In this document: one piece after another, positions 36,357-45,631 of the stretch
Position numbering within the stretch: the stretch's first letter is position 1
Layout of the letters: each line of letters opens with the position of its first letter
DNA from: Methylicorpusculum oleiharenae
Lineage (GTDB): Bacteria; Pseudomonadota; Gammaproteobacteria; Methylococcales; Methylomonadaceae
Assembly: GCF_009828925.2 (NCBI RefSeq)
Contig: NZ_WUTY02000002.1
Coordinates: 471,304 to 535,303 of the forward strand
Reading direction: 5' to 3'
Length of the DNA stretch: 64,000 nt
The notes under the pieces: generated by a model
What the model was told of the DNA's origin: nothing
What the model saw: the letters and a program-made list of their open reading frames with translations, nothing else
Database searches by the model: none
Program-made: the position numbers and the translations under genes

Positions 36357-36536
36357 ATGAAAATACAATGGGATAAACAAAAATGTTCTCATTCCGGCAA
36401 CTGTGTCAAATCACTGCCTGAAGTTTTCAAAGTGGTCGATGGGCAATTTGTGATCGAACCGGACAAAGCGACTGATGCTGAAGTCGTTAAAGTTATCAAT
36501 CAATGCCCTTCCGGTGCGCTCAAACGCGTCGACTGA
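36357..36536 (+). CDS. YjdI-type (4Fe-4S) mono-cluster protein
   Basis: A 59-residue ORF (MKIQWDKQKCSHSGNCVKSL ... VINQCPSGALKRVD). Cys in KCSHSGNC and QCPSGAL match the Fer4_19 family of small iron-sulfur proteins. It begins 11 bases after the DUF4242 stop. As electron carrier it may serve the adjacent flavoprotein; that link is inferred from position only. Confidence 0.85.
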   Translation: MKIQWDKQKCSHSGNCVKSLPEVFKVVDGQFVIEPDKATDAEVVKVINQCPSGALKRVD

Positions 36537-36634
36537 CTAAAAAAACGGGTCTTCTTGTACATGGCGCACGATGTTCATTATTGATGCGCCTAACACGTTG
36601 CCCCTTCACTGAATAATCAAGTAAAGGAGTCATT

Positions 36635-37834
36635 ATGACAAGTTCGACAAAACGCATTATCGTCGTCGGTGGTGGGATTGGCGGCACGATGACCGCCAAT
36701 AATTTAGTCGCTAAATTTTACCCGGAAATCCTAAAAGGTGAAATTGAGATCATGATGCTCTCAAATTCCCCTAACCATATTTACAAGCCGGCCAATATGT
36801 ATGCGGCTTTCAATGCTTTTCATCCGCATGAACTGGTGCGTAAACAACGTTCGTTATTACGCCCGGAAATTATTTTTCATGTCGATGGCGTTGAAAGTTT
36901 CGAATTTGAGCAAAATCGTGTCCTCTGCGAAAGCGGCAAGCGCTACGATTATGAGTATCTGGTTATTTCTACCGGCTGTATTCCGGCACCGGAACGCATT
37001 GAAGGCCTAAAAGAGGCGGGAGATCATTTTTACCAAACTAAAGCGGCGCAACAACTCGCGCAAAAATTACGCACCATCCAGGAGGGCCGTATATTTATTA
37101 CGGTTAATTTCCCTAAAACACCTAATGTGCCTCATCAATGCGGCATTGCCCCTATCGAAACCACGTTAATGCTTGATGAATATTTGCTTAAACGCGGCGT
37201 ACGGGACCGGGTAGAGATTATTTACAGCTATCCAACCATCTCTCAATTATTGCGTAATTGTTTATTTTTACAGAAACCAACCTGCGATGTATTGCCTACC
37301 ATTTTCGATAGTAAAAATATTAAATATCAACGCGGTTTTACTTTAGATAAGGTTGATCCCGAAGCAAAAATTGCTTATTCGGAAGAAGGTAAATCTCAAG
37401 AATTCGATATTTTAATGGCTACGCCGCCTATTCGCGCGGTAGATGCCGTCATTAATTCGGGCAAGTCGCAAGCACAAAATAATGAAGGTTGGTTACCTAC
37501 CGACTTTGAAACCTTGAAAATGTACGGTACCGATAATGTCTATGTGATGGGAGATACCGTCGATTTGCCGGTTAGTAAAGCCGGTGGCACTTGTCACAAC
37601 CAGTCACCTGTCATCGTGGAGAATATCGCTTCGGAAATTCGTCGCGGTTACACCTCTGCTATCTATGATGGCAAAGTACAGGCCATCGCTCAAATGGGAT
37701 TGGAAGCCGGCATGCCGCTGTGGTACGACTATAAACATGATGTACAGGTCGCCCCACCTACCAAGCTCGGGGGCTTAATGCGTAAAACGTTTAATCGCGG
37801 CATTTATTGGGCTGTTGCGCGTGGAATAGTTTGA
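36635..37834 (+). CDS. Sulfide:quinone oxidoreductase-like flavoprotein
   Basis: 399 residues. FAD-binding RIIVVGGGIGGTMTANNL at the N terminus, a second dinucleotide region, and the hallmark catalytic Cys motif PHQCGIAPIE of SQR proteins; further Cys at TGCIPAPE and GGTCHNQSP. A C-terminal KTFNRGIYWAVARG segment may anchor it to the membrane. SQR oxidises sulfide and passes electrons to quinone. A rhodanese (broken), a YjdI ferredoxin and DUF1641 next to it fit sulfide/persulfide handling. The exact SQR type was not determined. Confidence 0.88.
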   Translation: MTSSTKRIIVVGGGIGGTMTANNLVAKFYPEILKGEIEIMMLSNSPNHIYKPANMYAAFNAFHPHELVRKQRSLLRPEIIFHVDGVESFEFEQNRVLCESGKRYDYEYLVISTGCIPAPERIEGLKEAGDHFYQTKAAQQLAQKLRTIQEGRIFITVNFPKTPNVPHQCGIAPIETTLMLDEYLLKRGVRDRVEIIYSYPTISQLLRNCLFLQKPTCDVLPTIFDSKNIKYQRGFTLDKVDPEAKIAYSEEGKSQEFDILMATPPIRAVDAVINSGKSQAQNNEGWLPTDFETLKMYGTDNVYVMGDTVDLPVSKAGGTCHNQSPVIVENIASEIRRGYTSAIYDGKVQAIAQMGLEAGMPLWYDYKHDVQVAPPTKLGGLMRKTFNRGIYWAVARGIV

Positions 37835-37851
37835 TTACAGAGGAATTACTT

Positions 37852-38265
37852 ATGTCTGAAGAAATACAGTTAAATACAAATGTAGAAAAACTTATGTCAG
37901 CTACGGTTCTTAATGACCCGGCAACCATCGATGGCATTAAGAATCTAATCGATAAAGCCACCCCGTTAGTACAAGCCGGACGCTTCAATAACATCATCGA
38001 TTTATTGTCAATCATATCGGACAATATCGAATTTCTTGATGAAGCGGCACTTGAAAAAACCACTAAAGTAGGCGAAGAAATTTTAGCCTTGGGTTGGACA
38101 GCCGGTAATGCCGTGCGTATGGCAAACGCGCAAACGGAAGCATTAGAAAAGCCACCCGGTTTGTTTCAATTAATCAGTTCCCTAAACGACCCTGATGTTC
38201 GTCGTTCATTACATTTTTTTATTGGCACCATGCGTATTATTGGTCGGCAGATGAAAAATGATTAA
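37852..38265 (+). CDS. DUF1641 family protein
   Basis: 137 residues from the ATG at 37852 with an AGAGGA ribosome-binding site; the frame is open 15 codons further upstream. Helical, with conserved LMSATVLNDPATIDGIKNLIDKATPLVQAGRFNNIIDLLS and DPDVRRSLHFFIGTMRIIG. DUF1641 proteins commonly follow SQR or formate-dehydrogenase-related genes. Last gene of the operon. Confidence 0.85.
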   Translation: MSEEIQLNTNVEKLMSATVLNDPATIDGIKNLIDKATPLVQAGRFNNIIDLLSIISDNIEFLDEAALEKTTKVGEEILALGWTAGNAVRMANAQTEALEKPPGLFQLISSLNDPDVRRSLHFFIGTMRIIGRQMKND

Positions 38266-38429
38266 TCAGTCAATTTTAGGTGGCTTGCTTACTTAAATAG
38301 ACGACAACTATTATCAAAGTTATGCAGACTAAATTCCCCCTCGCACCCCACGAGTTACGCTGTTGGGTAGATATTTAGCCTGTTAATAATAAATTATTAA
38401 CTCAACATCCCCTCTATTTTAAAAATATT

Positions 38430-39602
38430 ATGAAAATAACGTACAGTTTAAAAAAGTCACTTATTATTTTAACCTTACTTTATCCAGTACTGGCACAAGC
38501 TGAAATTTTAGCGTTAGTAAATTATCAAAGTAAACCCGATCAAACGCTAAAGCGGGAGGGATTGGCGATTATTGATCTTGATTTCAACTCTGAGAATTTT
38601 GGAAAAATTGTAACGGATATTCCATTACCCACAGATTTAGTGGTGCATCATGTTTTTTATAATAAAGATGTAACTAAGGCCTATGTCGCATCCTTAGGCA
38701 GTAACCCCTTGCAAGTAATAGATATGACAAAACAACCTTATGAGCTTAAGACCATTTCTGTTCCTGAGTGTCAGGTAGCGGAAGACTTGGTCTTTTCAGG
38801 CGATAAAAAAAGATGGTATGTCACCTGTATGGGTTCTAGCAATGTCATTATGGGTGATGCACAAACAGATAAACAGATTAAAGTCATTGCCGCCGCCAAA
38901 ACGGCGACAAGCAAAAAATTTATTAGCCATCCGCATGGTATTGGAATAAACGATGAAATTAATCGAATTGTAATTGCTAACACGGTACACCCGACTGATT
39001 TCAGCGATGCAGATGAAACAGTAACAATTATTAAAGCCCGCAGTGGTGAAATACTCTCTACACATAAAATATCGGAAAAAGCATCACCTTCAGGTTCAGC
39101 CCCTGTTGAGGCGGTATTTTTACCTAAATCAAATCCAGCACGGCTTTATATCAATACCATGTTTGGCAATACCTTGTGGACAGGCGTTTGGAATAGCATG
39201 AGTCAAAACTTTAGCTTTTCACAAATTTTTGATTTTAACCCTTTAAAACAAGGAGTCCCTTTAGAAATTTACTTTAACCATAAACTTGACAAAATGTATA
39301 TTACTACCGCAAGTCCAGGTTATTTAAATATTTTTAATATTAAAAACCCAGCTAAACCGGTACTTGAAAAATCGATTGCAACTGCGGAGGGCTCGCATCA
39401 CGTTGTCTTTTCTCCTGATGAGCGATATGCCTTTGTGCAAAATAATCTTTTAAATTTACCCAATATGAGCGATGGTTCTATTACGGTAGTTGATTTGCAA
39501 AAATCGACCATAAAAATGACGATTGATACTTTTAAAAATCAAGGTCTAAATCCAAACAGTATTGTCATGATGCCGAAATGGTATCATGACAACGCCCATT
39601 AG
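38430..39602 (+). CDS. Exported seven-bladed beta-propeller protein (YncE-like)
   Basis: 390 residues. Signal peptide (SLIILTLLYPVLAQA), then repeated propeller strands such as VTKAYVASLGSNPLQVIDM, KRWYVTCMGSSNVIMGD, DKMYITTASPGYLNIFNI and RYAFVQNNLLNLP..GSITVVDL. It resembles periplasmic YVTN/YncE-type or SBP56-like propellers; substrate unknown. The gene is clearly more AT-rich than the operon before it, which may mean separate transfer. Confidence 0.75.
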   Translation: MKITYSLKKSLIILTLLYPVLAQAEILALVNYQSKPDQTLKREGLAIIDLDFNSENFGKIVTDIPLPTDLVVHHVFYNKDVTKAYVASLGSNPLQVIDMTKQPYELKTISVPECQVAEDLVFSGDKKRWYVTCMGSSNVIMGDAQTDKQIKVIAAAKTATSKKFISHPHGIGINDEINRIVIANTVHPTDFSDADETVTIIKARSGEILSTHKISEKASPSGSAPVEAVFLPKSNPARLYINTMFGNTLWTGVWNSMSQNFSFSQIFDFNPLKQGVPLEIYFNHKLDKMYITTASPGYLNIFNIKNPAKPVLEKSIATAEGSHHVVFSPDERYAFVQNNLLNLPNMSDGSITVVDLQKSTIKMTIDTFKNQGLNPNSIVMMPKWYHDNAH

Positions 39603-39668
39603 AAACGGTCGAAAAAGTTCAGTGGCGCGACCAACTTGATCCATGGTTTTACAAAACTGCAAGTAAAT

Positions 39669-39692
39669 ATCCCCCGGGCAAAGTCGGGGGGA
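39669..39692. terminator. Strong GC hairpin downstream of the propeller gene
   Basis: ATCCCCCG..CGGGGGGAT forms a stem of ~8 G-C pairs with a loop of about eight bases, ~70 bases after the propeller stop. A short T-containing tail follows. Likely transcription terminator. Confidence 0.6.
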
Positions 39693-39892
39693 TTTCTCAT
39701 TATTGGTTAAGTTAGCAGTGCACAACTGCCGCATTTCCAAGCGAGCGTCGGCACATACCTTTCGCCACTATCTACCCTTCCTGACTATCTCTTGTAAGGC
39801 CTCGCCGATCGTGTATTCCCTGCAAACACACCTCATTTTATCGATATAGTTTGAGCTCCTTTCATCAGCCTCGTGTAGGGGAGGAGTTCACC

Positions 39893-41131
39893 ATGAAATA
39901 TCGTATCAATAACCAAGTCGTTTTATCGCAAATTCCCTTGGGCCCTCTTGCGGCTCATATTGGCTCATTTGCGGATTTCATTAGCGCTCAGGGCTATGCG
40001 CTGTATACAATTCATCGGCAGGTTCATCTAGCCGCGGACTTTAGTCAATGGCTTAAACTAAAGGGCATTGAGCTACATTGTATTTCCTCCGATCATCCAA
40101 GGCTGTATTTACGGGACCGCGCCCGGCAGGTGCAGCCATGTCGGGGTGATGCTGCGGCACTCAGTCATCTCATTGGCTTTTTGCGTGGTGAGGGTCTGAT
40201 TCCCACAGAAAAAGTGTCGGAGCCTCGACTCACGCCGGCGGAGCACTGTGCGCAGGCCTACGAGCAATACCTGCGCGAGGCGCGTGCCCTGGCTGAAGCA
40301 ACGATTGTCAACTACGTGCCGTTCATCAGCCATTTTCTTAAGGATTGCTTCGGCGACGGACCGGTTACACTCTCAGACCTGTCTGCCCGCGATGTCGTGA
40401 GCTTTGTTCAGCACCAAGCACAGCGGTTGCACAGGAAACGAGCCAAGCTCATGACCAGTGCCTTGCGCTCCTTCCTGAAGTACGCCCACTATCGCGGTGA
40501 GATGTCGTTGGATTTGGCGGCCGCGGTTCCGGTTATACCTAATTGGTCGATGCCATCGATTCCTCGTGCTATTTCGCCAGACCAAGTCAAGCAGTTATTG
40601 GAAGGCATTGATCAGCATACGGCGGTAGGACGTCGCGACTATGCCATTTTGCTGTTACTGGCTCGACTGGGATTACGGTCAAGCGAAGTGGCGCTTCTTG
40701 AACTCGATGCAATCGACTGGAACACCGGTACCTTCAGCGTGCGGACCAAGAGCGGTCTGCGCCATGAATTTCCCTTACCCTTTGCGGTAGGTAAAGCGAT
40801 CGCTGCCTATCTGCGAGATGGACGACCGGTGAGTGGTAGCCGGCGTGTTTTTTTGCGCGCCAAGGCGCCCATCCGCGGGTTCCGGGGTGCCGGTGCGATT
40901 GGTTCTATCGTTCGTCATGCGCTTAAGCGCGCCGGAATCAAAGCGCCCACTTATGGAACGCATCAGTTTCGTCATGGCTTGGCCACCGAGATGCTGCGGC
41001 AGGGCGCCTCGCTAGGCGAGATTGGCGACGTGTTGGGTCATCGCCATCCCCAGACCACGATGATTTATACCAAGGTTGATCTTGAGGCGTTGCGTACGCT
41101 GGCTCTACCCTGGCCGGGAGGTGCACTATGA
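39893..41131 (+). CDS. RIT tyrosine recombinase A, copy 2
   Basis: Identical protein to the gene at 14730-15968: 412 residues with GLRSSEVALL, HQFRHGLATEML and TTMIYTK catalytic motifs and the GGGGAGGAG ribosome-binding site. The same TTG alternative start lies 42 bases upstream. Both copies look intact. Confidence 0.92.
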   Translation: MKYRINNQVVLSQIPLGPLAAHIGSFADFISAQGYALYTIHRQVHLAADFSQWLKLKGIELHCISSDHPRLYLRDRARQVQPCRGDAAALSHLIGFLRGEGLIPTEKVSEPRLTPAEHCAQAYEQYLREARALAEATIVNYVPFISHFLKDCFGDGPVTLSDLSARDVVSFVQHQAQRLHRKRAKLMTSALRSFLKYAHYRGEMSLDLAAAVPVIPNWSMPSIPRAISPDQVKQLLEGIDQHTAVGRRDYAILLLLARLGLRSSEVALLELDAIDWNTGTFSVRTKSGLRHEFPLPFAVGKAIAAYLRDGRPVSGSRRVFLRAKAPIRGFRGAGAIGSIVRHALKRAGIKAPTYGTHQFRHGLATEMLRQGASLGEIGDVLGHRHPQTTMIYTKVDLEALRTLALPWPGGAL

Positions 41132-42072
41132 ACACGCTTCGGCAAGCCGTTGCCGAGTACCTGACTCTGCGGCGTAATCTGGGTTTCCAATTGCGGGAAG
41201 CGGGTAAAGCTTTGCTCGATTTTGTCACCTTTATGGAGCAACAGCACGCGACCTATATCACCCAGGCGTTAGCGCTTGCCTGGGCGCAACAAGCTGTGAA
41301 GGCTCAACCCATCTATTGGGCTCAACGATTAAGCTGCGTGCGTGGATTTGCCCGTTATCGTAGTTCGAGCGATCCTCGCACGGAGATTCCACTGCCCGGT
41401 TTGTTACCGTTCAAGCCAAAGCGAGCTCGACCCTATCTCTACTCAAATCAAGAGATTACCAACTTACTGCAGGCTGCGCTAAAAATGCCGCATCGTTACA
41501 AAAACGGTGCTTTACTGCCCTGGGTCTATTATTGCCTGTTCGGACTGTTAAGTGTTTCAGGTCTGCGTCTCAATGAAGCCCGCAATCTCGAACTTCAAGA
41601 TATCGACCTTGAAGCCGGGGTGTTGACGATCCGCAACGCTAAGTTCGGTAAAACCCGCTTGGTGCCCGTGCATGCCTCAACCTGCAAGGTGCTGGCAGAT
41701 TATATCGCCAGACGCGAACGCCATTGGGCAGGACGGCCTGTTTCTACCTACTTGTTTGTCTCCAGTTGGGGCAATCGGTTGGACAATGGCCAGATCCATC
41801 GCGCTTTCTACGCATTGTCTCGGCAAATCGGATTGCGCAACGCGACCGACTGTCACGGCCCTCGATTGCATGACTTGAGACACCGATTTGCAACGAATAC
41901 GCTAGTGAACTGGTATCGCCACGATCAGGATCCCGAGCGCCGTCTGCCTTTGTTGTCGGCCTACCTCGGCCATGTTCACATTGCCGATACGCAGTGGTAT
42001 TTAGAGAGTGCGCCGGAGCTGATGCGGGAGGCGATGAGCCGCCTTGAGCAGCACTGGGAGGGCCGGTCATGA
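41128..42072 (+). CDS. RIT tyrosine recombinase B, copy 2
   Basis: Identical to the protein at 15965-16909 (314 residues); 4-base overlaps on both sides preserve translational coupling with A and C. Confidence 0.92.
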   Translation: MNTLRQAVAEYLTLRRNLGFQLREAGKALLDFVTFMEQQHATYITQALALAWAQQAVKAQPIYWAQRLSCVRGFARYRSSSDPRTEIPLPGLLPFKPKRARPYLYSNQEITNLLQAALKMPHRYKNGALLPWVYYCLFGLLSVSGLRLNEARNLELQDIDLEAGVLTIRNAKFGKTRLVPVHASTCKVLADYIARRERHWAGRPVSTYLFVSSWGNRLDNGQIHRAFYALSRQIGLRNATDCHGPRLHDLRHRFATNTLVNWYRHDQDPERRLPLLSAYLGHVHIADTQWYLESAPELMREAMSRLEQHWEGRS

Positions 42073-43067
42073 ACACTGCCAACAGTTTAGCGCCCCTGTT
42101 GGAGCGTTTCTTTACCCAACGTTTGATGCAGCAGCGCCAGGCGAGTCCTCATACTATCCGCTCTTATCGAGATACCTTCCGTCAATTCCTGATCTTCGCT
42201 CAAGAGCGCTTGCATCAACCGCCGTCACGCCTTAATGTCGAGCAGATTGATGCCCCGTTGATTGTGGCCTTTCTGGATGAACTGGAAAAGCAGCGAGACC
42301 TAACCGTCCGCAGCCGTAATTTACGGCTCACGGCAATCCATTCCTTCTTTCGTTACGCCGCCTTCGAACTGCCTACTCATGCTGCCCAGATCCAGAGAGT
42401 GCTTGCCATCCCCAGCAAGCGCTTCACACGAACCTTGGTCAGTTTTTTCAGCCGTCCGGAAGTTGATGCGTTACTCGCCGCGCCCGATTGCAGCACTTGG
42501 TCCGGGCGGCGCGACCATGCGTTCATGCTAACGGCAGTACAGACGGGTTTGCGGTTATCCGAGATGACCGGACTCAAACGTGAGGACCTTGTCTTGGGAG
42601 TCGGCGCTCATGTGCGGGTAATCGGTAAGGGCCGAAAGGAACGCTGTATTCCTCTGGCAAGATCAACACTCTCCGTATTAAAAGCCTGGCTGCGAGAACC
42701 ACAAAGAGGTGATGAGGGTGTGCTGTTTCCCAACGCGAGAGGCAACCGGCTCAGTGTCCATGGCGTTCAGTACCTGCTGAACAAGCATCGCATGGCAGCC
42801 TGCAATGGGTGTCCTTCACTTGGACAAAAGCGTGTCACTGTCCACCGATTGAGGCACACCATGGCCATGGACTTACTGCAAGCGGGCGTTGATCGCTCTG
42901 TGATTGCTTTGTGGCTCGGCCATGAATCCGTTGAGACAACCCAGATTTATCTGGAGGCAACACTTGCGATGAAAGAGCAGGCACTCGCCAGGACGACACC
43001 GCCACAGGGCAAGTTGGAACGTTATCAACCCGGTGATAAATTACTAAATTTTCTCAACAGTCTTTAG
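42069..43067 (+). CDS. RIT tyrosine recombinase C, copy 2
   Basis: Identical to the protein at 16906-17904 (332 residues). The absence of drift between copies indicates very recent duplication or gene conversion. Confidence 0.92.
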   Translation: MNTANSLAPLLERFFTQRLMQQRQASPHTIRSYRDTFRQFLIFAQERLHQPPSRLNVEQIDAPLIVAFLDELEKQRDLTVRSRNLRLTAIHSFFRYAAFELPTHAAQIQRVLAIPSKRFTRTLVSFFSRPEVDALLAAPDCSTWSGRRDHAFMLTAVQTGLRLSEMTGLKREDLVLGVGAHVRVIGKGRKERCIPLARSTLSVLKAWLREPQRGDEGVLFPNARGNRLSVHGVQYLLNKHRMAACNGCPSLGQKRVTVHRLRHTMAMDLLQAGVDRSVIALWLGHESVETTQIYLEATLAMKEQALARTTPPQGKLERYQPGDKLLNFLNSL

Positions 43068-43462
43068 CCGAAAACTATGTCGGGTACTCGGATAGGTCTT
43101 AAGGCGCCGGGTGTATTAAATTCCGAGCATGCCTACTGAGGCCTTAACGTGACTCGACATAGTCAGGAAGGGTAGATAGTGTCGACTATGTCTTGAACGA
43201 CATAGAAGGCACAACTTCGCCGATTAATTGTTACAAGCCAACGTGGATATTCGTAACGTTCAGGAGTTTTTGGGTCATAGCGGTTTTAAAACCACGCTGA
43301 TCTGTATTCATCCCATACTCAGTAGGACGATCAAAGAAGCTAAACGCCCGCTAGATTTTTAAGCCAAACAAAATCTTTGGCGGAAATGAGCCAATTTGCT
43401 GTCATTGGTCAATAGGTGCTGAGTGACTGCAAGTGGCCGTAATGCAGAGCTTTTCAATTACC

Positions 43463-43926
43463 GGCCATTATTATGTGAAGTTTCCTTTTATGAGCAGCGG
43501 CATTTGCACAACCATGATGTAAGCTGGCTTTAAAGCCTCTACCTCGCACGCAATCTTTGCATAATTTCAATGATTTAAAACAAGCTTTCAAATACACCCA
43601 AAGTAAGCAATATCAGCGATTATTCCAGTCGATGTCATCAGACGTATCGAATTCTCACTTTTTATCGACATCATGGATAAATTCCGCGTGATTGTTGCCC
43701 TGTTGGGAGCAATAGTTTCCCTGTTGGGAGCAATATTTAAGTAGAAAAAGCTATCTGTAGTACTGAGGGTTAGTTTCTGAATCGAACTACAGAAAATCGA
43801 CTCCTGCAGTTTGCAAAAATTATGACCAGCTTTTTATCTGGCTGCCTTGCTCAATCCACTATATTCCTAGCGTCAACTATGAGAAACCAAGACAATGTGC
43901 ATAAAAGGAAACTTCACATAATGGCC
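43463..43926. mobile_element. Non-autonomous element with ~27-bp inverted ends (MITE-like)
   Basis: 464 bp. GGCCATTATTATGTGAAGTT.. (43463-43492) and its complement at 43900-43926 match except for a 3-base indel. No transposase fits inside. It contains a 21-bp tandem duplication (43695-43736) and a 23-codon ORF. The right end abuts copy 3 of the dispersed 110-bp repeat. Confidence 0.7.
43673..43744 (+). CDS. Candidate 23-residue hydrophobic peptide
   Basis: MDKFRVIVALLGAIVSLLGA followed by IFK: a charged N terminus, one potential transmembrane helix and a terminal Lys, like membrane toxins of type I toxin-antitoxin systems. The helix comes from the tandem duplication. No convincing ribosome-binding site precedes the ATG, so this may be chance. 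Confidence 0.25.
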   Translation: MDKFRVIVALLGAIVSLLGAIFK

Positions 43927-44032
43927 GATAGGGTGAGGTCGCCAATGGCTGCTTTGTAGACCTCCAGTTCCCAGTATCTGGATTTGGCCGACTGACCGGT
44001 TTGGAGAAGCGCAAGTGGCAAAAATGGGTCGC
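43923..44032 (+). repeat. Dispersed ~110-bp non-coding repeat, copy 3
   Basis: Starts GGCCGATAGGGTGAGGTCGC and ends CAAAAATGGGTCGC; aligns with copies at 22082-22191 (minus) and 34457-34565 (plus). The remaining ~370 bases to the IS91 transposase gene hold no supported ORF. Confidence 0.8.
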
Positions 44033-44408
44033 TATGGATAGCTATCCATAGTGAAGAGGGTTTTTAGTCTAGCGGTCGCGGCGCAAACAAGCATGAAAAA
44101 CCTGTCGGACTGTCACCGCGACCGGTTGACTAAAAAGCCTGTTGGACTGAACCGCCGCTCAGGCCTTGAAATTATGGGGATTGAATCAGAACGGCATCAT
44201 TGAGTCGGGATGCTTAAAGAGATATTGGCATAATGCCGGGGCCAGAGCATTAATTTCTGACTGGTTTTCAGGGTATTGAATGGCGGCAATAGGCTAATTG
44301 ATGGGTAAACAAGCCGCAATATGAGCGAATGACCGCCAAACTTGCCCACGCGGACCAAAGGAAGGTTGTCACTCCGTTTGGCTAGTCCGGAAATGTTCAG
44401 CTGCATTT

Positions 44409-45626
44409 TCATGTGGTCAGGCATAAACTTTCTCCAGGTGGCCCGCGGGGCACCGTGCCAGGCAGGAAGGTTTCGATGCAAAGCATGTGACCCTGATGAC
44501 ACTTCGGACAATCACGTAGCGATTTGCCGGTGAGTTGTTCGTAGCGGTCACGATAGTCTAACGAAGCATCGGAGAGTTTGACAGCCGGAGTGGGCGCGTC
44601 AAGTAACAGCCGGCATTGAGCCAACTTGACCGCGCGATAGCGATTGGCAAGAAAGCCGTAATGCCTGATCCGCTGAAATCCGCTGGGCAGGACGTGCAAT
44701 AGAAATCGGCGAATAAACTCATCGGCTTCCAGACACATCACTTTCTGGCGCGAGTCATGGCGATAATCTTTCCAGTGAAAACGCACCTGACCATCCACGA
44801 AGTCGATCAGACGATGATTGGCAATGGCTACCCGATGCGTATAGCGCCCCAGATACTCGAGAACCTGCTGAGGACCGCCAAACGGCGGCTTGGCGTAAAC
44901 CACCCATTCGACTTTTTTTACCGGGGCCAGATACTGAGCAAAGGGTTCGGGACTTTGCAGCGCTTCAAGGGCGTTGAAAAAATGCAGCTGCCCAGCGTCA
45001 AAGGCATCTTGCAACTGCGCCAGAAACAACCGGCGAAACAGCCGTGAGAGCACGCGCACGGGTAGAAAAAAGCCTGGCCGACAGGAGACCCAGCGTTCGC
45101 CATCAGCACTCAAACCACCGCCCGGCACGACACAATGCAAATGCGGGTGATGCTGCAAGTTTTGCCCCCAGGTATGGAGAATAGCGATGAAGCCGATCTC
45201 AGCGCCCAGATGCTTGGGGGTGGCTGCGACCGTGCGCAAGGTTTCGGCGGCGGCGTGAAACAAGAGGTTGTAAACCACGGCTTTATTCTGGTACGCGATG
45301 GCGGCGATGGCCTCAGGCAGCGTGAAAACAACGTGGAAGTACTCAACAGGTATAAGATCGGCCTGACGATCATCCAGCCATTGTGCGCGCACCAGTGACT
45401 GGCATTTTGGACAGTGCCGATTGCGGCAACTGTTGTAGGCAATGCGTTGATGGCCGCAGTGATCGCACGCTTCGACATGTCCGCCGAGAGCGGCGGTACG
45501 GCACCGCTCGATTGCGCTCATCACACAGCGCTGCCCACGACTGAGGGACTCAGCGTGTTGCTGTCGGTAGGCAGAACCTTCCTGGCGAAAAATATCCGCC
45601 ACCTCTAGCCCGTGGGTGTCCATCAC
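44409..45626 (-). CDS. IS91-family HUH transposase, second unit
   Basis: 405 residues, intact. N-terminal zinc finger (CDHCGHQRIAYNSCRNRHCPKC), HUH motif HHPHLHCVVPGGGL, and YLGRYTHRVAIANHRL with the catalytic Tyr. It is a different lineage from the split copy at 18232-20866. It starts 5 bases after the integrase stop, as in related integrase/IS91 pairs. Confidence 0.93.
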   Translation of the reverse strand: MMDTHGLEVADIFRQEGSAYRQQHAESLSRGQRCVMSAIERCRTAALGGHVEACDHCGHQRIAYNSCRNRHCPKCQSLVRAQWLDDRQADLIPVEYFHVVFTLPEAIAAIAYQNKAVVYNLLFHAAAETLRTVAATPKHLGAEIGFIAILHTWGQNLQHHPHLHCVVPGGGLSADGERWVSCRPGFFLPVRVLSRLFRRLFLAQLQDAFDAGQLHFFNALEALQSPEPFAQYLAPVKKVEWVVYAKPPFGGPQQVLEYLGRYTHRVAIANHRLIDFVDGQVRFHWKDYRHDSRQKVMCLEADEFIRRFLLHVLPSGFQRIRHYGFLANRYRAVKLAQCRLLLDAPTPAVKLSDASLDYRDRYEQLTGKSLRDCPKCHQGHMLCIETFLPGTVPRGPPGESLCLTT

Positions 45627-45631
45627 CCACC

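Larger units (their letters stand above)
39766..43209 (+). mobile_element. RIT-type (recombinase-in-trio) element, copy 2
   Basis: Same length and structure as 14603-18046, with identical encoded proteins and the 23-bp inverted repeats at 39766-39788 and 43159-43181. The only differences seen are in the five bases after the right repeat: TCGAC here, ACGGC in copy 1. The shared palindromic right extension ends at 43209. Confidence 0.92.
39711..43362 (+). pseudogene. Tyrosine recombinase (XerC/IntI-like) remnant split by RIT copy 2
   Basis: The left fragment (39711-39765) reads KLAVHNCRISKRASAHTFR, then the RIT copy, then from 43210 HNFAD, stop, LLQANVDIRNVQEFLGHSGFKTTLIC..ILSRTIKEAKRPLDF to 43362. 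Joined, this gives the integrase box HTFRHNFADxLLQANVD and the LGHSGFKTT motif; the Tyr motif is altered (ICIHPIL). Only the last third of a recombinase gene survives, with an in-frame TAA (43222-43224). The RIT is placed between the Arg and His codons, exactly as in copy 1. Confidence 0.8.
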
